From Candidatus Bathyarchaeota archaeon (GTDB lineage Archaea; Thermoproteota; Bathyarchaeia; Bathyarchaeales; Bathycorpusculaceae), in assembly GCA_903901015.1 (NCBI GenBank), contig CAIUPH010000114.1, positions 30,397-94,396 on the forward strand: a stretch of 64,000 nucleotides of DNA, given 5' to 3'. The notes beneath the pieces were generated by a model. It made no database searches, had not been told where the DNA came from, and saw only the letters and a list, made by a program, of their open reading frames with translations. A program made the position numbers and the translations under genes. Positions 50,783-59,893 of this stretch are shown here, piece by piece. Each line of letters starts with the position of its first letter. Within the stretch, counting starts at the first letter, position 1.

Positions 50783-51807
50783 AAGAGTTTTCAGAATCGT
50801 TCTATAGCCGCCAGACTATTCTCAAGGAACTGGGAGAGAGGGGGCAGCAGAAACTTGCGAAATCCAAGGTTGCAGTTGTCGGAGCAGGCGGACTTGGCAC
50901 AATGTCTTCACTTTACCTCACACTAGCTGGCGTTGGCTATATCCGGTTAATCGACCAAGATACCGTCGAAGTCCACAACCTCCACCGCCAAATTCTCTAC
51001 AACCCAGATGACCTCCACTACCCCAAGACCGAGGTTGCTGCAAAACGCTTGGAAAAACAGAACCCGCTCGTATCGGTTGAAGCAGTCCCTGAAAACGTAC
51101 ATGCAGGGAACGTTGAGCGGCTCTTGAAGGGCGTGGATTGTGTGGTTGATGGGTTAGACAACATGGTGACGCGGTACCTTGTTAACCGCGCCTGCGTAAA
51201 ACTGAAAATCCCTTATGTTTTCGGGGCAGCCATCGGCATCGAAGGCAACCTGTCCGTGTTTGCGCCGCCTGAAACGGGGTGTTTGGAGTGCCTGATGCCA
51301 AACCTTTCCGATTCAGACTTGCTCACATGCAACACCCGAGGCGTCTTAGGCGCCACAACTGGGATAATCGGCGCATTGCAAGCCATGGAAACAATAAAAC
51401 TGTTGGCGGGAGTTGGCTCGACGTTGAAGGGCAAATTGATGGTTTGCGACTTCAGCGACATGGACTTCACAGTCATCGACATCTCAAAAAGCACCCATTG
51501 CCCAGTTTGCCATGGCGACGCAGCCTTGGTTGCGGGGGGCGAACGGCTGGTTTGGCTCTGCGGTAAAGAAACCGCCAATATCAACCCCGAAAAACCATTA
51601 AAACTAAACCTTGACGAAGTCTACCCAAAAGTCAGAAAACAATTCAACGTGCGTTTGAAGTCGCGGCTGGCGTTGATGTTCGATTACAAAAGCTGTGAGG
51701 TCAGCCTCTTCAACGGCGGACGCATGCTAATAAAAGGCGTAACCGACGAAAAGACAGCCCTATCCGTCTACCGCGAGATTCTAAAAAAGCTTGAACCCCG
51801 CGCTTAA
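50779..51807 (+). CDS. ThiF/MoeB/E1-like adenylyltransferase
   Basis: Adenylates the C-terminus of a ubiquitin-like sulfur carrier for thiamine, molybdopterin or tRNA thiolation, or for ubiquitin-like conjugation. Nucleotide site VAVVGAGGLGTMSSLYLTLA, then DQDTVEVHNLHRQILY, YPKTEVAAKRLEKQNP, VDGLDNMVTRYLVNRAC, and zinc cysteines CLECLMP with CPVCHG. About 80 further residues follow the core and end in a ThiS-like or unknown domain. ATG 50779 makes an ATGA overlap; GTG 50752 is possible. The carrier protein is not nearby. Confidence 0.85.
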   Translation: MKEFSESFYSRQTILKELGERGQQKLAKSKVAVVGAGGLGTMSSLYLTLAGVGYIRLIDQDTVEVHNLHRQILYNPDDLHYPKTEVAAKRLEKQNPLVSVEAVPENVHAGNVERLLKGVDCVVDGLDNMVTRYLVNRACVKLKIPYVFGAAIGIEGNLSVFAPPETGCLECLMPNLSDSDLLTCNTRGVLGATTGIIGALQAMETIKLLAGVGSTLKGKLMVCDFSDMDFTVIDISKSTHCPVCHGDAALVAGGERLVWLCGKETANINPEKPLKLNLDEVYPKVRKQFNVRLKSRLALMFDYKSCEVSLFNGGRMLIKGVTDEKTALSVYREILKKLEPRA

Positions 51808-53124
51808 CTCCGCATAAAGCACCAGCGACGCCACGGCTACTTCCGCGATGGATACGACCGCGCCGACTTTGAGGTACTGTTTTAAGCTGATGTTGACGCC
51901 TTTGCGCCGCATGGTTTCCATCCACATCAAAATCGCTAATGACCCGAGCGGGAAAAAGTGGGGGCCTAAATTGTTGCCGATGATGTTGCTGAAAATCAAG
52001 CTTGTCAACTGTGTTCCGGTGGCGCCGATGTGTTGGATGCTGAGTAATCCAAGGATAGTCATTGGCCAGTTGTTCATGAAGCTCGCGCCAACCGTCACAA
52101 CCATGCTTGGAGCGAAAATTCCCAGCGCCGATGGCAGCTTGCTGGATGCGTCAAGGGCTGAAGCGAGGAGGTTGGTGATGCCCACCGTCTCCAAGCCCTG
52201 CACAACGATGAAGATGCTCAACATAAACAGCAGAATATCCCAGTTGATATCCCGTGCCAGACCAGTGAGCCCTTTTTTCTGCCCGCTCACGGAGTCGTCA
52301 CGCTTCAAAGTGAACCCATACACTGCCCCAAGGAGTAGGGCGCCGCTGCAAATCACGATGGAAACTGGAAACCTGTTAAGAGACGTCAAAACATAGCCCA
52401 CATCAACCGCCGCAAGCGTGGCAAAGCAGACTCGCAGCAAAACCGGCGAAATCACGGGTTTTCCCTGAGTTAACTCGTCGGCTGCCTCCATGTTGTAGGC
52501 TTTTGGGATTTTCTTGCGGAAGAACAGGTACACGATGAGCAGGCTGCTGGTTATCGTCGCTATGGCGATGGGTCCCATGAAGATAAGGTGGTCAACGAAG
52601 GTGTAGTGAAAGAAGTCGGCGCTTAAGATGTTGATGGGATTGCTGGTGATGAGTGGCATGGCGGCGGTGTCAGCGATTAAGCCCGCGCTGAACAGGTAAG
52701 CGAGTTTGCCTTTTGAGTCGATGTTGAGGCAGGTTACGATTTCAAGGACGATGGGGATTAGGATTAGGACGGCGCTGTCGTTGGCGAATAGGATGCTTAC
52801 CGCCGCCGTTAGCAATGTAACGTAGAAGTATAGTCGCAATCCGCTTCCCCGCGCCATCTTCACGACTCGCAGCGCCGCCCACTTGAAGAAGCCCATAGCA
52901 TCCAAAACCACCGATAGCGCCACGATGCCAAGGAACGCCAGCGCGGCATCCCAAATGGTCAAGAACGATGTTGCAGCCTGCCCCAAACTCACCGTACCCA
53001 AAAGAAGCGAAGCGACAGCGCCGATGCCCGCCGCGTAACCCAATCGGAGACCCCGCGGACGCTTAATCATCAAGAAAAGCGTCACGGCGAACACGGCGAT
53101 TGCTGCAACGGCAATGTACTCCAA
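51781..53124 (-). CDS. ArsB/NhaD-type anion or Na+/H+ permease
   Basis: Polytopic membrane protein of the ion-transporter superfamily, 447 residues with 10-12 hydrophobic helices. Family landmarks: ILFANDSAVLILIPIVLEI, the repeat-signature loop AAMPLITSNPINILSADFF and, in the second half, SNIIGNNLGPHFFPLGSLAI. Substrates in the family include arsenite, citrate and sodium, so the cargo is not known. Its end overlaps the convergent ThiF-like gene by 27 bases. Confidence 0.85.
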   Translation of the reverse strand: MEYIAVAAIAVFAVTLFLMIKRPRGLRLGYAAGIGAVASLLLGTVSLGQAATSFLTIWDAALAFLGIVALSVVLDAMGFFKWAALRVVKMARGSGLRLYFYVTLLTAAVSILFANDSAVLILIPIVLEIVTCLNIDSKGKLAYLFSAGLIADTAAMPLITSNPINILSADFFHYTFVDHLIFMGPIAIATITSSLLIVYLFFRKKIPKAYNMEAADELTQGKPVISPVLLRVCFATLAAVDVGYVLTSLNRFPVSIVICSGALLLGAVYGFTLKRDDSVSGQKKGLTGLARDINWDILLFMLSIFIVVQGLETVGITNLLASALDASSKLPSALGIFAPSMVVTVGASFMNNWPMTILGLLSIQHIGATGTQLTSLIFSNIIGNNLGPHFFPLGSLAILMWMETMRRKGVNISLKQYLKVGAVVSIAEVAVASLVLYAELSAGFKLF

Positions 53125-53298
53125 GGGGGTGCCTCAGTTGTTAGCAAGCGATGGGTTGGGTATAAAAGATTAGCTTGCCAATCGGTGGGAAGTAAAGTTT
53201 CAGTTTCACTTTCACCCACCCCTCCCCCGTTCAGCTATGTCGGTTCGCTGATAGTTTAAATAGGCTAATCGGGCGTAACGAGTTTGCGTGGAAAAGCT

Positions 53299-54069
53299 AT
53301 GCAACAAAGCCTAATAATTAAGCCATCAATAATACAAAAGCAGTTATCGACAAAAGAAAAGACTTACCAGACTGCTATAACGCGGTTGACTTTTAACATA
53401 CCCGATATCGATGGGCTTTTTCCAGGGTTCAAGGCAGGGGACTTCGCCATCCTCTATGGCCCCCAGTCGCTTAATTCATTAACCTCTCATCTTTGCACCC
53501 GCGCCCAACTGCCAACACAGCAGGGCGGACTGGAAAGCAACGTTGTCTTCATCGACTGTGCAAACAGCTCTTCCTTAACAAATGTACAGTTAGACGCTAA
53601 AGACCCACTTGAACGCGTCCTCAACATGCGCGTGTACACTGCCTACCGATTGACATCACTCATCATGGAAAAGCTGCAGGACGCCGTAGAAAACCAAGAT
53701 GCCAAACTCGTAGTAATCTCCGACATAGCCTGCCCATTCCTCTACGACAACGTGAACGACCAAGAAGCAAGAACAGTCTACAGCCAAATCATGAGTTACC
53801 TCGCAAACTTCGCAAAAAAACACCACATCATCATAGTCGCAACCTACCTCTCACACGAAAGAAGCAAACGGAACAATGTTCTGCAAGAAATAACCACCGC
53901 AAAAGCAAGCACCGTGCTGAGATTCACTAAAACTCCATACACCAGAGAAGTCGAATTGGAAAAGCATCCGTCCTACATGCTAGGCGTTGCTGATTTGACC
54001 TGTGAAAACCGAGCTTTAACAGACTTCATGGGCACAACTAATGCTGGGCAGAATTACCTTCTGATGTAA
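53299..54069 (+). CDS. RecA/RadA-fold protein with degenerate Walker A
   Basis: The N-terminal RLTFNIPDIDGLFPGFKAGD followed by FAILYG and later KLVVISDIACPFLY (Walker B-like) and HHIIIVATYLSHERSK match the RecA/RadA/KaiC core. Where RecA-like ATPases have GPxxSGKT, this protein has YGPQSLNSLTSHL, lacking the lysine and Thr/Ser, so it probably cannot hydrolyse ATP. It may be a regulatory partner of a real RadA. ATG 53299 begins MQQSLIIKPS; a TTG at 53284 is possible. 256 residues. Confidence 0.7.
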   Translation: MQQSLIIKPSIIQKQLSTKEKTYQTAITRLTFNIPDIDGLFPGFKAGDFAILYGPQSLNSLTSHLCTRAQLPTQQGGLESNVVFIDCANSSSLTNVQLDAKDPLERVLNMRVYTAYRLTSLIMEKLQDAVENQDAKLVVISDIACPFLYDNVNDQEARTVYSQIMSYLANFAKKHHIIIVATYLSHERSKRNNVLQEITTAKASTVLRFTKTPYTREVELEKHPSYMLGVADLTCENRALTDFMGTTNAGQNYLLM

Positions 54070-54106
54070 ATAAAAATTTTTAAAAACTAAAGAAAAAAAG
54101 AGTGGT

Positions 54107-55162
54107 TTACTCTTTCTTTTGTTTGCTTGGCCGCAGAGAACGCACGGTTGCGCCTGCACGCCACAGCTCGCTGTTGCCCATCGCTTTGAGCTCGTCTGCA
54201 AGCTTCTGCTTGTAATTTGGTTCTTTGCTCTTTTCCAAGACGATGCGGGTTTCTTCGCCTGCCGCTGTCAACTCGTAGAGTGAGTCGAACACTGGTTTGG
54301 TTGCTGAGCGGAACCGTTCCTTCCAGCGTAGTGCGCCGATTCTTGCGGTTTCACTGCAGTTGGTGTACATCCAGTCCATGCCATTCTCGTCTACGAGGCG
54401 AATCAGGCTCTGGGTGAGTTCTTCGACGGTTTCGTTGAAGGCTTCACTTGGTCCATGACCGTGCTCACGTAGGGTGCTGTACTGGGCTTCGATGATGCCT
54501 GCTAAGGCGCCCATCAAGGTGCCGCGTTCACCAGTTAAGTCACTGTAAGTTTCTTTTTCGAACGTGGTTGGGAACAGGTATCCGCTGCCGATGGCGATTC
54601 CCATGGCTTTGACGCGTTGGTCCGCTTTGCCTGTGGCGTCTTGGAATATGGCGAAGCTGCTGTTTATGCCGCTGCCGTCCACGAAGTTGCGGCGAACCGA
54701 TGTGCCTGAGCCTTTTGGCGCAACTAAAATGACGTCTATGTCTTTTGGTGGGATGACGCCTGTTTGATCCTTGAAAACGATGCTAAAGCCGTGGCTGAAG
54801 TAGAGGGCGTCGCCTTTCTTGAGGCCTTTTTTGATGTTTGGCCACTCTTCTTTCTGAGCAGCATCAGTTAAAAGCACCATTTTGATGGTACCACGTTTCG
54901 ATGCTTCCTCAACTGTGAAGAGGGTTTTGTCTGGAATCCAGCCGTCTTTCACTGCTAAATCCCATGTTTTGGAGCCTTTGCGTTGACCTACGATGGTTTT
55001 GACTCCGTTATCACGCATGTTCAACGCTTGAGAGCGTCCCTGAATGCCGTAGCCGAGTGTGGCGACGACTTCGTCTTTTAGGATTTTTTGGGCTTGTGCC
55101 ACTGTGAACTCTTTTCGAGTGATGACGTCTTCTGTGACGCCGCCGAAATCCAACTTTACCAT
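54107..55162 (-). CDS. ilvC: Ketol-acid reductoisomerase
   Basis: Converts acetolactate or acetohydroxybutyrate to the dihydroxy acid that IlvD uses. NADPH-binding ATLGYGIQGRSQALNMRDNG, HGFSIVFKDQTGVIPPKDID and the Mg-binding ETYSDLTGERGTLMGALAG are clear. Class I length (351 residues). ATG 55162 begins MVKLDFGG; a TTG at 55177 would add five residues. It belongs to the same pathway as ilvD at the window start, though 50 kb away. Confidence 0.95.
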   Translation of the reverse strand: MVKLDFGGVTEDVITRKEFTVAQAQKILKDEVVATLGYGIQGRSQALNMRDNGVKTIVGQRKGSKTWDLAVKDGWIPDKTLFTVEEASKRGTIKMVLLTDAAQKEEWPNIKKGLKKGDALYFSHGFSIVFKDQTGVIPPKDIDVILVAPKGSGTSVRRNFVDGSGINSSFAIFQDATGKADQRVKAMGIAIGSGYLFPTTFEKETYSDLTGERGTLMGALAGIIEAQYSTLREHGHGPSEAFNETVEELTQSLIRLVDENGMDWMYTNCSETARIGALRWKERFRSATKPVFDSLYELTAAGEETRIVLEKSKEPNYKQKLADELKAMGNSELWRAGATVRSLRPSKQKKE

Positions 55163-55272
55163 TTTTTGTTTCCTCAAGTCAGACTCTTTGGCGGGCGCAG
55201 TAATTAAGAATTTTGCCGTAAAACCCTCAAGTTGCCTTTAAAAAAAACCAAGTGCTTAGCGAAATTGCCCTT

Positions 55273-55503
55273 TTAGATCAGCTTTAACTTTTTTTCTATA
55301 AAAACAAAGAGAACATAGCTGATGATCCCAACGACTATTAACGTAACACCCAAAAACAGCGAAACCGCGAATACTGCGATAACGCCGGAAATTATGAAGA
55401 TTAATCCCAAGATGCCCAGGATTCCCAGAAGAGTGACGTTTTTGTCGCTAACTGGTTTCTTTTGATTGGTCGTTTTATTTTGTGTGTTTTTGGCTTTAGG
55501 CAT
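55273..55503 (-). CDS. Small two-helix membrane protein
   Basis: 76 residues: a basic, Gln/Asn/Lys-rich N-terminus (PKAKNTQNKTTNQKKPVSDK), then two hydrophobic helices GILGLIFIISGVIAVFAVSL and LGVTLIVVGIISYVLFVFIE, ending EKKLKLI. No family recognised. The frame is open to 55533, but ATG 55503 is the more natural start. Confidence 0.6.
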   Translation of the reverse strand: MPKAKNTQNKTTNQKKPVSDKNVTLLGILGILGLIFIISGVIAVFAVSLFLGVTLIVVGIISYVLFVFIEKKLKLI

Positions 55504-55602
55504 TTTATAGACCTTGCGAGAGCATTGGAACAATGTTGATGTTTAGTAAATAACTTTTGGGGCGCGAAAAATTTGATAAGGAAAAACCACATACTACTAT
55601 GT

Positions 55603-56037
55603 ATGGACCCGAAATTTGCCCCTGACCTTATTGCGCCCTGCGGCATGAACTGCGCCATATGCAAAAACTACCTATCTTACACGCATGGGGTACCTACGAA
55701 GCGGGGCAAAGTCTCCCACTGCAAAGGCTGCGTTCCAAGAGCCAAAAACTGCTACATCAAACGAGGCTGCCCAAAACTCTCCAAACACCAACTCAAATCA
55801 TGCAGCCAATGCGACACGGCACCCTGCAAAAACTTCGCCCACCTCGACAAACGCTACCGCGAACGCTACAGCATGAGTATGGTTGAAAACCTCAAAACAA
55901 TAAACGCGAAAGGCATGGATGGGTTTCTTGCTGAACAAACCCAGAAATACCGGTGCCCCAGCTGCGGCGGCGTGGTCAGTGTGCATGACAAAAAATGCTA
56001 CACATGCGGCTACATAGAAAAGAAAACTGGAGTTTAA
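55603..56037 (+). CDS. DUF3795 cysteine-rich protein
   Basis: Archaeal and bacterial zinc/cluster-binding family of unknown role. The hallmark LIAPCGMNCAICKNYLSY is followed by CKGCVPRAKNC, CSQCDTAPCKNF and a C-terminal zinc ribbon CPSCGGVV ... CYTCG, which is an addition to the usual domain. 144 residues from ATG 55603. It overlaps the convergent carbamoyltransferase gene by four bases. Confidence 0.82.
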   Translation: MDPKFAPDLIAPCGMNCAICKNYLSYTHGVPTKRGKVSHCKGCVPRAKNCYIKRGCPKLSKHQLKSCSQCDTAPCKNFAHLDKRYRERYSMSMVENLKTINAKGMDGFLAEQTQKYRCPSCGGVVSVHDKKCYTCGYIEKKTGV

Positions 56038-56945
56038 GCACCCATCAGCTTTAGATAAATTGCTTTAGCTGAGTATAACCTGTTTTCCGCCTGCTCATAA
56101 ATCGCTGACTTCGAGTTTTCGATGTCTTCTGCGGTGATTTCGTAGCCGCGGTGGATGGGCATGTCATGCATGATGTATGCGTTGCTGCCTTTGAGCAGTT
56201 GGGCGTTGATTTGGTAGGGCATCATGAGTTTGATCCGTTTTTCTTTTTCTGCAGCGAATTTGGGGTCGGTGAAGAACTCCATGTCAACCCACGTGTCGGT
56301 GTAGACAAAGTCTGCGTCTGCAACCGCCTTCTTAACGTCTAAGGTGGATTGCCAAAGCCCAGTTTTGTTGGCTTCCGTCAACAACTCGTCGTCTCTTGCT
56401 GCTTCGTTGAAAATCGGCGTAACCGTCGTCAGTTTGACGCCTGTTTTGGTGCAGCCTTCGATGAGTGAGTTGGTGACGTTGTTGTGGACGCCGATGTAAA
56501 CGAGTTTGGCGCCCTTGAGTTTGCCGTGTTTTTCTTTTATGGTGATTAAGTCCGCTAACGCTTGGCTGGGATGGTACTTTTCGTCGCAGCCGTTTATGAC
56601 GGGAACACGCGAAGCAGCCGCCATCTTGAGTAAGTCTGTATCGCAAAGAAGCCGCGCCATGATGCAATCTACGTTGCGCGACAAATACTGCAGCTCATCG
56701 GATATGTCTGCAAGCGCAAAATTGGTTGTTCGCCAATCAATATACAAAGCGTGACCGCCAAGCTGGGTCATGGCAACCTCAAACGAAACCCGAGTGCGAG
56801 TGGATGTCTTCTGGAAAATCAGCGCGGCAGATTTGCCTTCGAAGGTTTTGAGGTATTTTTTGGGGCTGCTTTTAACTTCGATGCCTAAATCAACCATGCC
56901 GTTGAGGTCTCGACCGGAGAGTTCTTTGAAATTAATCAGATGCAT
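56034..56945 (-). CDS. argF: Ornithine-carbamoyltransferase-like enzyme with altered motifs
   Basis: Carbamoyl-phosphate-dependent transferase. The carbamoyl-phosphate site KTSTRTRVSFE and HPSQALADL are intact, as is VPVING. The amino-acid site is unusual: the normal HCLP is HDMP (IMHDMPIHRGYEI) and the SMG loop after TDTW reads VDMEF rather than VSMG. Thus the Cys that helps bind ornithine is replaced by Asp, and another acceptor amine is possible. ATG 56945 begins MHLINFKEL; 56981 is an in-frame alternative. 303 residues. Confidence 0.8.
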   Translation of the reverse strand: MHLINFKELSGRDLNGMVDLGIEVKSSPKKYLKTFEGKSAALIFQKTSTRTRVSFEVAMTQLGGHALYIDWRTTNFALADISDELQYLSRNVDCIMARLLCDTDLLKMAAASRVPVINGCDEKYHPSQALADLITIKEKHGKLKGAKLVYIGVHNNVTNSLIEGCTKTGVKLTTVTPIFNEAARDDELLTEANKTGLWQSTLDVKKAVADADFVYTDTWVDMEFFTDPKFAAEKEKRIKLMMPYQINAQLLKGSNAYIMHDMPIHRGYEITAEDIENSKSAIYEQAENRLYSAKAIYLKLMGA

Positions 56946-57066
56946 CTTGTGCGCCTTCGGTAGGCTGAACCAAGCATGCAATTATAAGCTTTATGGAAAC
57001 TATTTGTATGAAATAAAACAACACATTTTAAAGTTAACTAACACAGTTATTTGGAAGTGCCACAGC

Positions 57067-57894
57067 ATGATTCTACTTGTCCATTCAAACCTTGACACAG
57101 CAGGCGTAAACATCGCCAACAGCGTACTTGAGAACTATTCCTTCACAAAAACCGCTCAGACCTACCAGAAAAACCCAGTTTACACCTCGGAAATCAACGG
57201 CAAACACGTCAGTTTCCTAACACTCGAGCAAGAAGCCGTCAACGCACAGTACCTCCAAGAAGACTATCCCAACGCTAAACTCGTCGTTTTTCTCTCAAGG
57301 CACAGCAGCCAAAACGGCAAACCCACCCTGTCCGTGCATGCGCCTGGAAACTTTGGCGACGCAGAACTCGGCGGTTTACCCAAAACCCTCTCAGTTTCCC
57401 CCGCCCAAGCCATGCAAAATGCGCTAAAAGCCCTTCTGCACTACAAAGAAACCTTAAACCTATTTGCCTATGAAGTATCTTTCGAGTGCACCCATCATGG
57501 GCCAAGCCTCAACGTTCCCACCATGTTCGTCGAACTTGGCAGTTCCCCCAAACAGTGGAGTGATTTGAAGGCTGCACAAGCCGTTGCCTGCTCCGCAATG
57601 TCAGCCATCGAAAACTTTAAGGTGCCCACAAGCTCTGCGGTTCTTGGAATAGGCGGAACCCACTACAACCAACGGTTCACGACCATGGCTTTGATCGGTG
57701 AAGCTGCTTTCGGACACATGATTCCAAAGTACGCCATCCACCTTGTAGATTCCCAAATGCTGTCGCAATGCGTCGATAAAACTTTGGAGAAGGTTCCATT
57801 AGCAATTCTTGATTGGAAAGGCATCAAGGGTGAAGACAAACCAAACCTGCTCCAAGCGCTGGAAGCTGTCGGGCTGCCGTATAAAAAAGTTTAA
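57067..57894 (+). CDS. dtdA: D-aminoacyl-tRNA deacylase
   Basis: Archaeal/plant-type (GEK1) proofreading enzyme that frees tRNA mischarged with D-amino acids. Signatures are ILLVHSNLDTAGVNIANSVL, VFLSRHSSQNGKPTLSVHAP, the active-site FECTHHGPSLNVPTMFVELG and GIGGTHYNQRFTTMALIGEA. 275 residues from ATG 57067; the frame is open to 56770 but the added part is antisense to argF. Confidence 0.93.
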   Translation: MILLVHSNLDTAGVNIANSVLENYSFTKTAQTYQKNPVYTSEINGKHVSFLTLEQEAVNAQYLQEDYPNAKLVVFLSRHSSQNGKPTLSVHAPGNFGDAELGGLPKTLSVSPAQAMQNALKALLHYKETLNLFAYEVSFECTHHGPSLNVPTMFVELGSSPKQWSDLKAAQAVACSAMSAIENFKVPTSSAVLGIGGTHYNQRFTTMALIGEAAFGHMIPKYAIHLVDSQMLSQCVDKTLEKVPLAILDWKGIKGEDKPNLLQALEAVGLPYKKV

Positions 57895-57963
57895 TCCATC
57901 CCGTTTAGCAACGTTTAAAAGACCAGCTACAGTAGTTTTTAAACTAAAAAGTTACAGTAACGT

Positions 57964-57975
57964 TTATTATATATC
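57964..57975 (+). promoter_or_regulatory. TATA region of the secE-nusG-ribosomal operon
   Basis: TTATTATATATC lies about 28-39 bases ahead of ATG 58003, the best promoter candidate for secE and downstream genes. Confidence 0.5.
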
Positions 57976-58002
57976 AGTGAAATCTTTGAGTGTGCGGTAA
58001 AT

Positions 58003-58179
58003 ATGGGCGTAAAAGATTGGCTATCACAAGCTGCAAGAACCCTAAAGCTAGCTGTTAAACCAGGACGCGAAGAGCTATGGCTCTCAGTAAAAATCAGTCT
58101 CCTGGGTATAGGCGCGGTCGGCTTAATCGGGTTCGTGATTAAACTGTTATCGTACGCAGTCGGCGGCGCGTCAAGCTAA
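58003..58179 (+). CDS. secE: Protein translocase subunit SecE (Sec61 gamma)
   Basis: A 58-residue gene. KDWLSQAARTLKLAVKPGRE is the amphipathic cytosolic helix with the conserved KP-x-R-x-E turn, then one transmembrane helix ISLLGIGAVGLIGFVIKLLS. It sits directly before nusG as in nearly all archaea and pairs with SecY (39498-40955). Confidence 0.93.
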   Translation: MGVKDWLSQAARTLKLAVKPGREELWLSVKISLLGIGAVGLIGFVIKLLSYAVGGASS

Positions 58180-58193
58180 AGGAAGCCTGAATT

Positions 58194-58664
58194 ATGGATA
58201 AGAAAGAAGAGTTTAACCAAGTAAAAATATTCGTCGTCAAAACAACGACCGGTCAAGAACGTAACGTAGCACGTTTAATGGCTTCCAAAGTGGAGATGGC
58301 TCATATTCCGATAAAGTCTCTCCTTGTACCCGACACACTTAAAGGCTACGTGTTCGTTGAAGCAGACGGACCCCATCTGGTTGAGGAAGCAATCACGGGC
58401 GTTAGGCACGTGCGCTCCAGAATTCCTGGTCTTGTAAGCTTTGCAGAAATTGAACGTTATATAGTGCGTAAACCAGTCATGGAAGACCTCGACGAAGAAG
58501 ACGTCGTAGAAATCACTGGCGGACCATTCAAAGGTATGCGCGCTAAAATCACAAGACTCGACAAGTCAAAAGGCGAAGTTACCCTCGAACTGCTTGAGGC
58601 AACATTCACTTTGCCCATCACAGTACATTCAGACTATGTAAAACTGGTTGAAAAAGGAAAATAA
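58194..58664 (+). CDS. spt5: Transcription elongation factor NusG/Spt5
   Basis: Processivity factor of RNA polymerase. NGN domain with VKTTTGQERNVARLMASKVE and KGYVFVEADGPHLVEEAITG, then a KOW domain VVEITGGPFKGMRAKITRLD. 156 residues, normal for archaea. It lies between secE and uL11. Confidence 0.95.
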   Translation: MDKKEEFNQVKIFVVKTTTGQERNVARLMASKVEMAHIPIKSLLVPDTLKGYVFVEADGPHLVEEAITGVRHVRSRIPGLVSFAEIERYIVRKPVMEDLDEEDVVEITGGPFKGMRAKITRLDKSKGEVTLELLEATFTLPITVHSDYVKLVEKGK

Positions 58665-58677
58665 ACGGTGAAATAAA

Positions 58678-59169
58678 ATGTCAGAGAAAAAAGTTGTAGA
58701 ATTAATCGTAAGCGGCGGACAAGCTAACGCAGGTCCACCATTAGGTCCCGCTCTTGGTCCACTTGGCGTAAACATAGTGGCTATTGTCAACAAAATCAAC
58801 GAAATCACAAAAGAATACGCTGGAATGAAGGTTCCAGTGAAAATCAGCGTTGATACCGAAGACAAAACCTTCGAGGTAACCGTCGGTACACCCACAGCTT
58901 CCGCACTTATAGTTGCTGAACTTAAAGTTGAGAAAGGCTCAGGTACACCAAACACCGTTAAAATCGGTGACTTGACCATGGAGCAGATCCTCAAAATCGC
59001 AAAGATTAAAGGTCCTCAACTTCTAAGCCCAACCGTTAAGAAAGCAACTAAAGAATTGCTCGGCACCTGTGTGAGCTTAGGCGTTACAGTAGAAGGCAAA
59101 GACCCCCGAGAAGTCCAGAAAGACATCGACGCTGGAAACTACGAACAGCTATTCGGTACTGAACAATGA
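58678..59169 (+). CDS. rpl11: Ribosomal protein uL11
   Basis: GTPase-centre protein. VSGGQANAGPPLGPALGPLG is the diagnostic N-terminus, with C-terminal GTCVSLGVTVEGKDPREVQK. 163 residues. A separate promoter-like box follows before uL1. Confidence 0.96.
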   Translation: MSEKKVVELIVSGGQANAGPPLGPALGPLGVNIVAIVNKINEITKEYAGMKVPVKISVDTEDKTFEVTVGTPTASALIVAELKVEKGSGTPNTVKIGDLTMEQILKIAKIKGPQLLSPTVKKATKELLGTCVSLGVTVEGKDPREVQKDIDAGNYEQLFGTEQ

Positions 59170-59179
59170 TAAGCGAATA

Positions 59180-59188
59180 TTTTTATAA
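59180..59188 (+). promoter_or_regulatory. TATA-like box between uL11 and uL1
   Basis: TTTTTATAA lies about 23-27 bases before ATG 59207, so transcription of uL1 and uL10 may also start here. Confidence 0.4.
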
Positions 59189-59224
59189 TGGGTTTCAAAT
59201 CTCTCAATGGCACGAGGCTTAAAA

Positions 59225-59878
59225 ATGCCCCTAGACAACAAGACTATAGCAGAAGGAATTAAACAGGCAAAGGCAAAGTCTGGAAAGAAAAAATTCAACC
59301 AGACTGTAGATTTGATTCTCGACATCGTCGAGATTGACATGAAGTCGCCCGAAGGCAAAATCCAGGAGATTGTAGAGCTTCCTCACGTAACGGGAAAACC
59401 CAACAAAGTATGTGTTGTTGCTTCTGGAGGAGACTTCGTTATGAAAGCGAAGAGCTCTTCAGCTGACAAAGTTCTGGAACGAGCAGACTTAGATGCCCTA
59501 ACCGGCAAGAAAAAAGAACTACGCAAACTCGCCACTGAATATGACGTGTTCATATGCGAAGCACCCTTAATGCCGCTCGTAGGCAGAACTCTCGGTCCAG
59601 TTTTAGGTCCAAGAGGCAAGATGCCAATTCCAGTTCCACCAAACGCTGACATAACAGCACTCATAAACAAACACCGCAAAACCGTGGTTGTACGCATGCG
59701 CACTCAACCAATCATCCAAGTATCCATCGGATCCGAACAGATGAAAGATGAAGAACTAGTCGATAACACAATGGCTGTTCTCCGTGTTTTAGACGGAAAA
59801 TTGAAGCGCGGATTGAAAAACGTAAAGTACGCCTTCATCAAGACATCCATGGGTGAACCAGTCAAAATTAAAGCTTAA
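59225..59878 (+). CDS. rpl1: Ribosomal protein uL1
   Basis: L1-stalk protein, in archaea also an autoregulator that binds its own mRNA leader. PHVTGKPNKVCVVASGGDFV, EAPLMPLVGRTLGPVLGPRG and GKMPIPVPPNADITALINKH are characteristic. ATG 59225 starts at MPLDNKTI with GAGG seven bases upstream; ATG 59207, at leaderless distance from the TATA-like box, would add MARGLK. 217 residues. Confidence 0.94.
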   Translation: MPLDNKTIAEGIKQAKAKSGKKKFNQTVDLILDIVEIDMKSPEGKIQEIVELPHVTGKPNKVCVVASGGDFVMKAKSSSADKVLERADLDALTGKKKELRKLATEYDVFICEAPLMPLVGRTLGPVLGPRGKMPIPVPPNADITALINKHRKTVVVRMRTQPIIQVSIGSEQMKDEELVDNTMAVLRVLDGKLKRGLKNVKYAFIKTSMGEPVKIKA

Positions 59879-59893
59879 ACAGGAAGAAGAACC

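Noticed and set aside
56770..57066. N-terminal extension of the D-aminoacyl-tRNA deacylase
   Set aside because: The extension is antisense to the carbamoyltransferase gene and unlike the family; the conserved start ILLVHSN begins at 57067.
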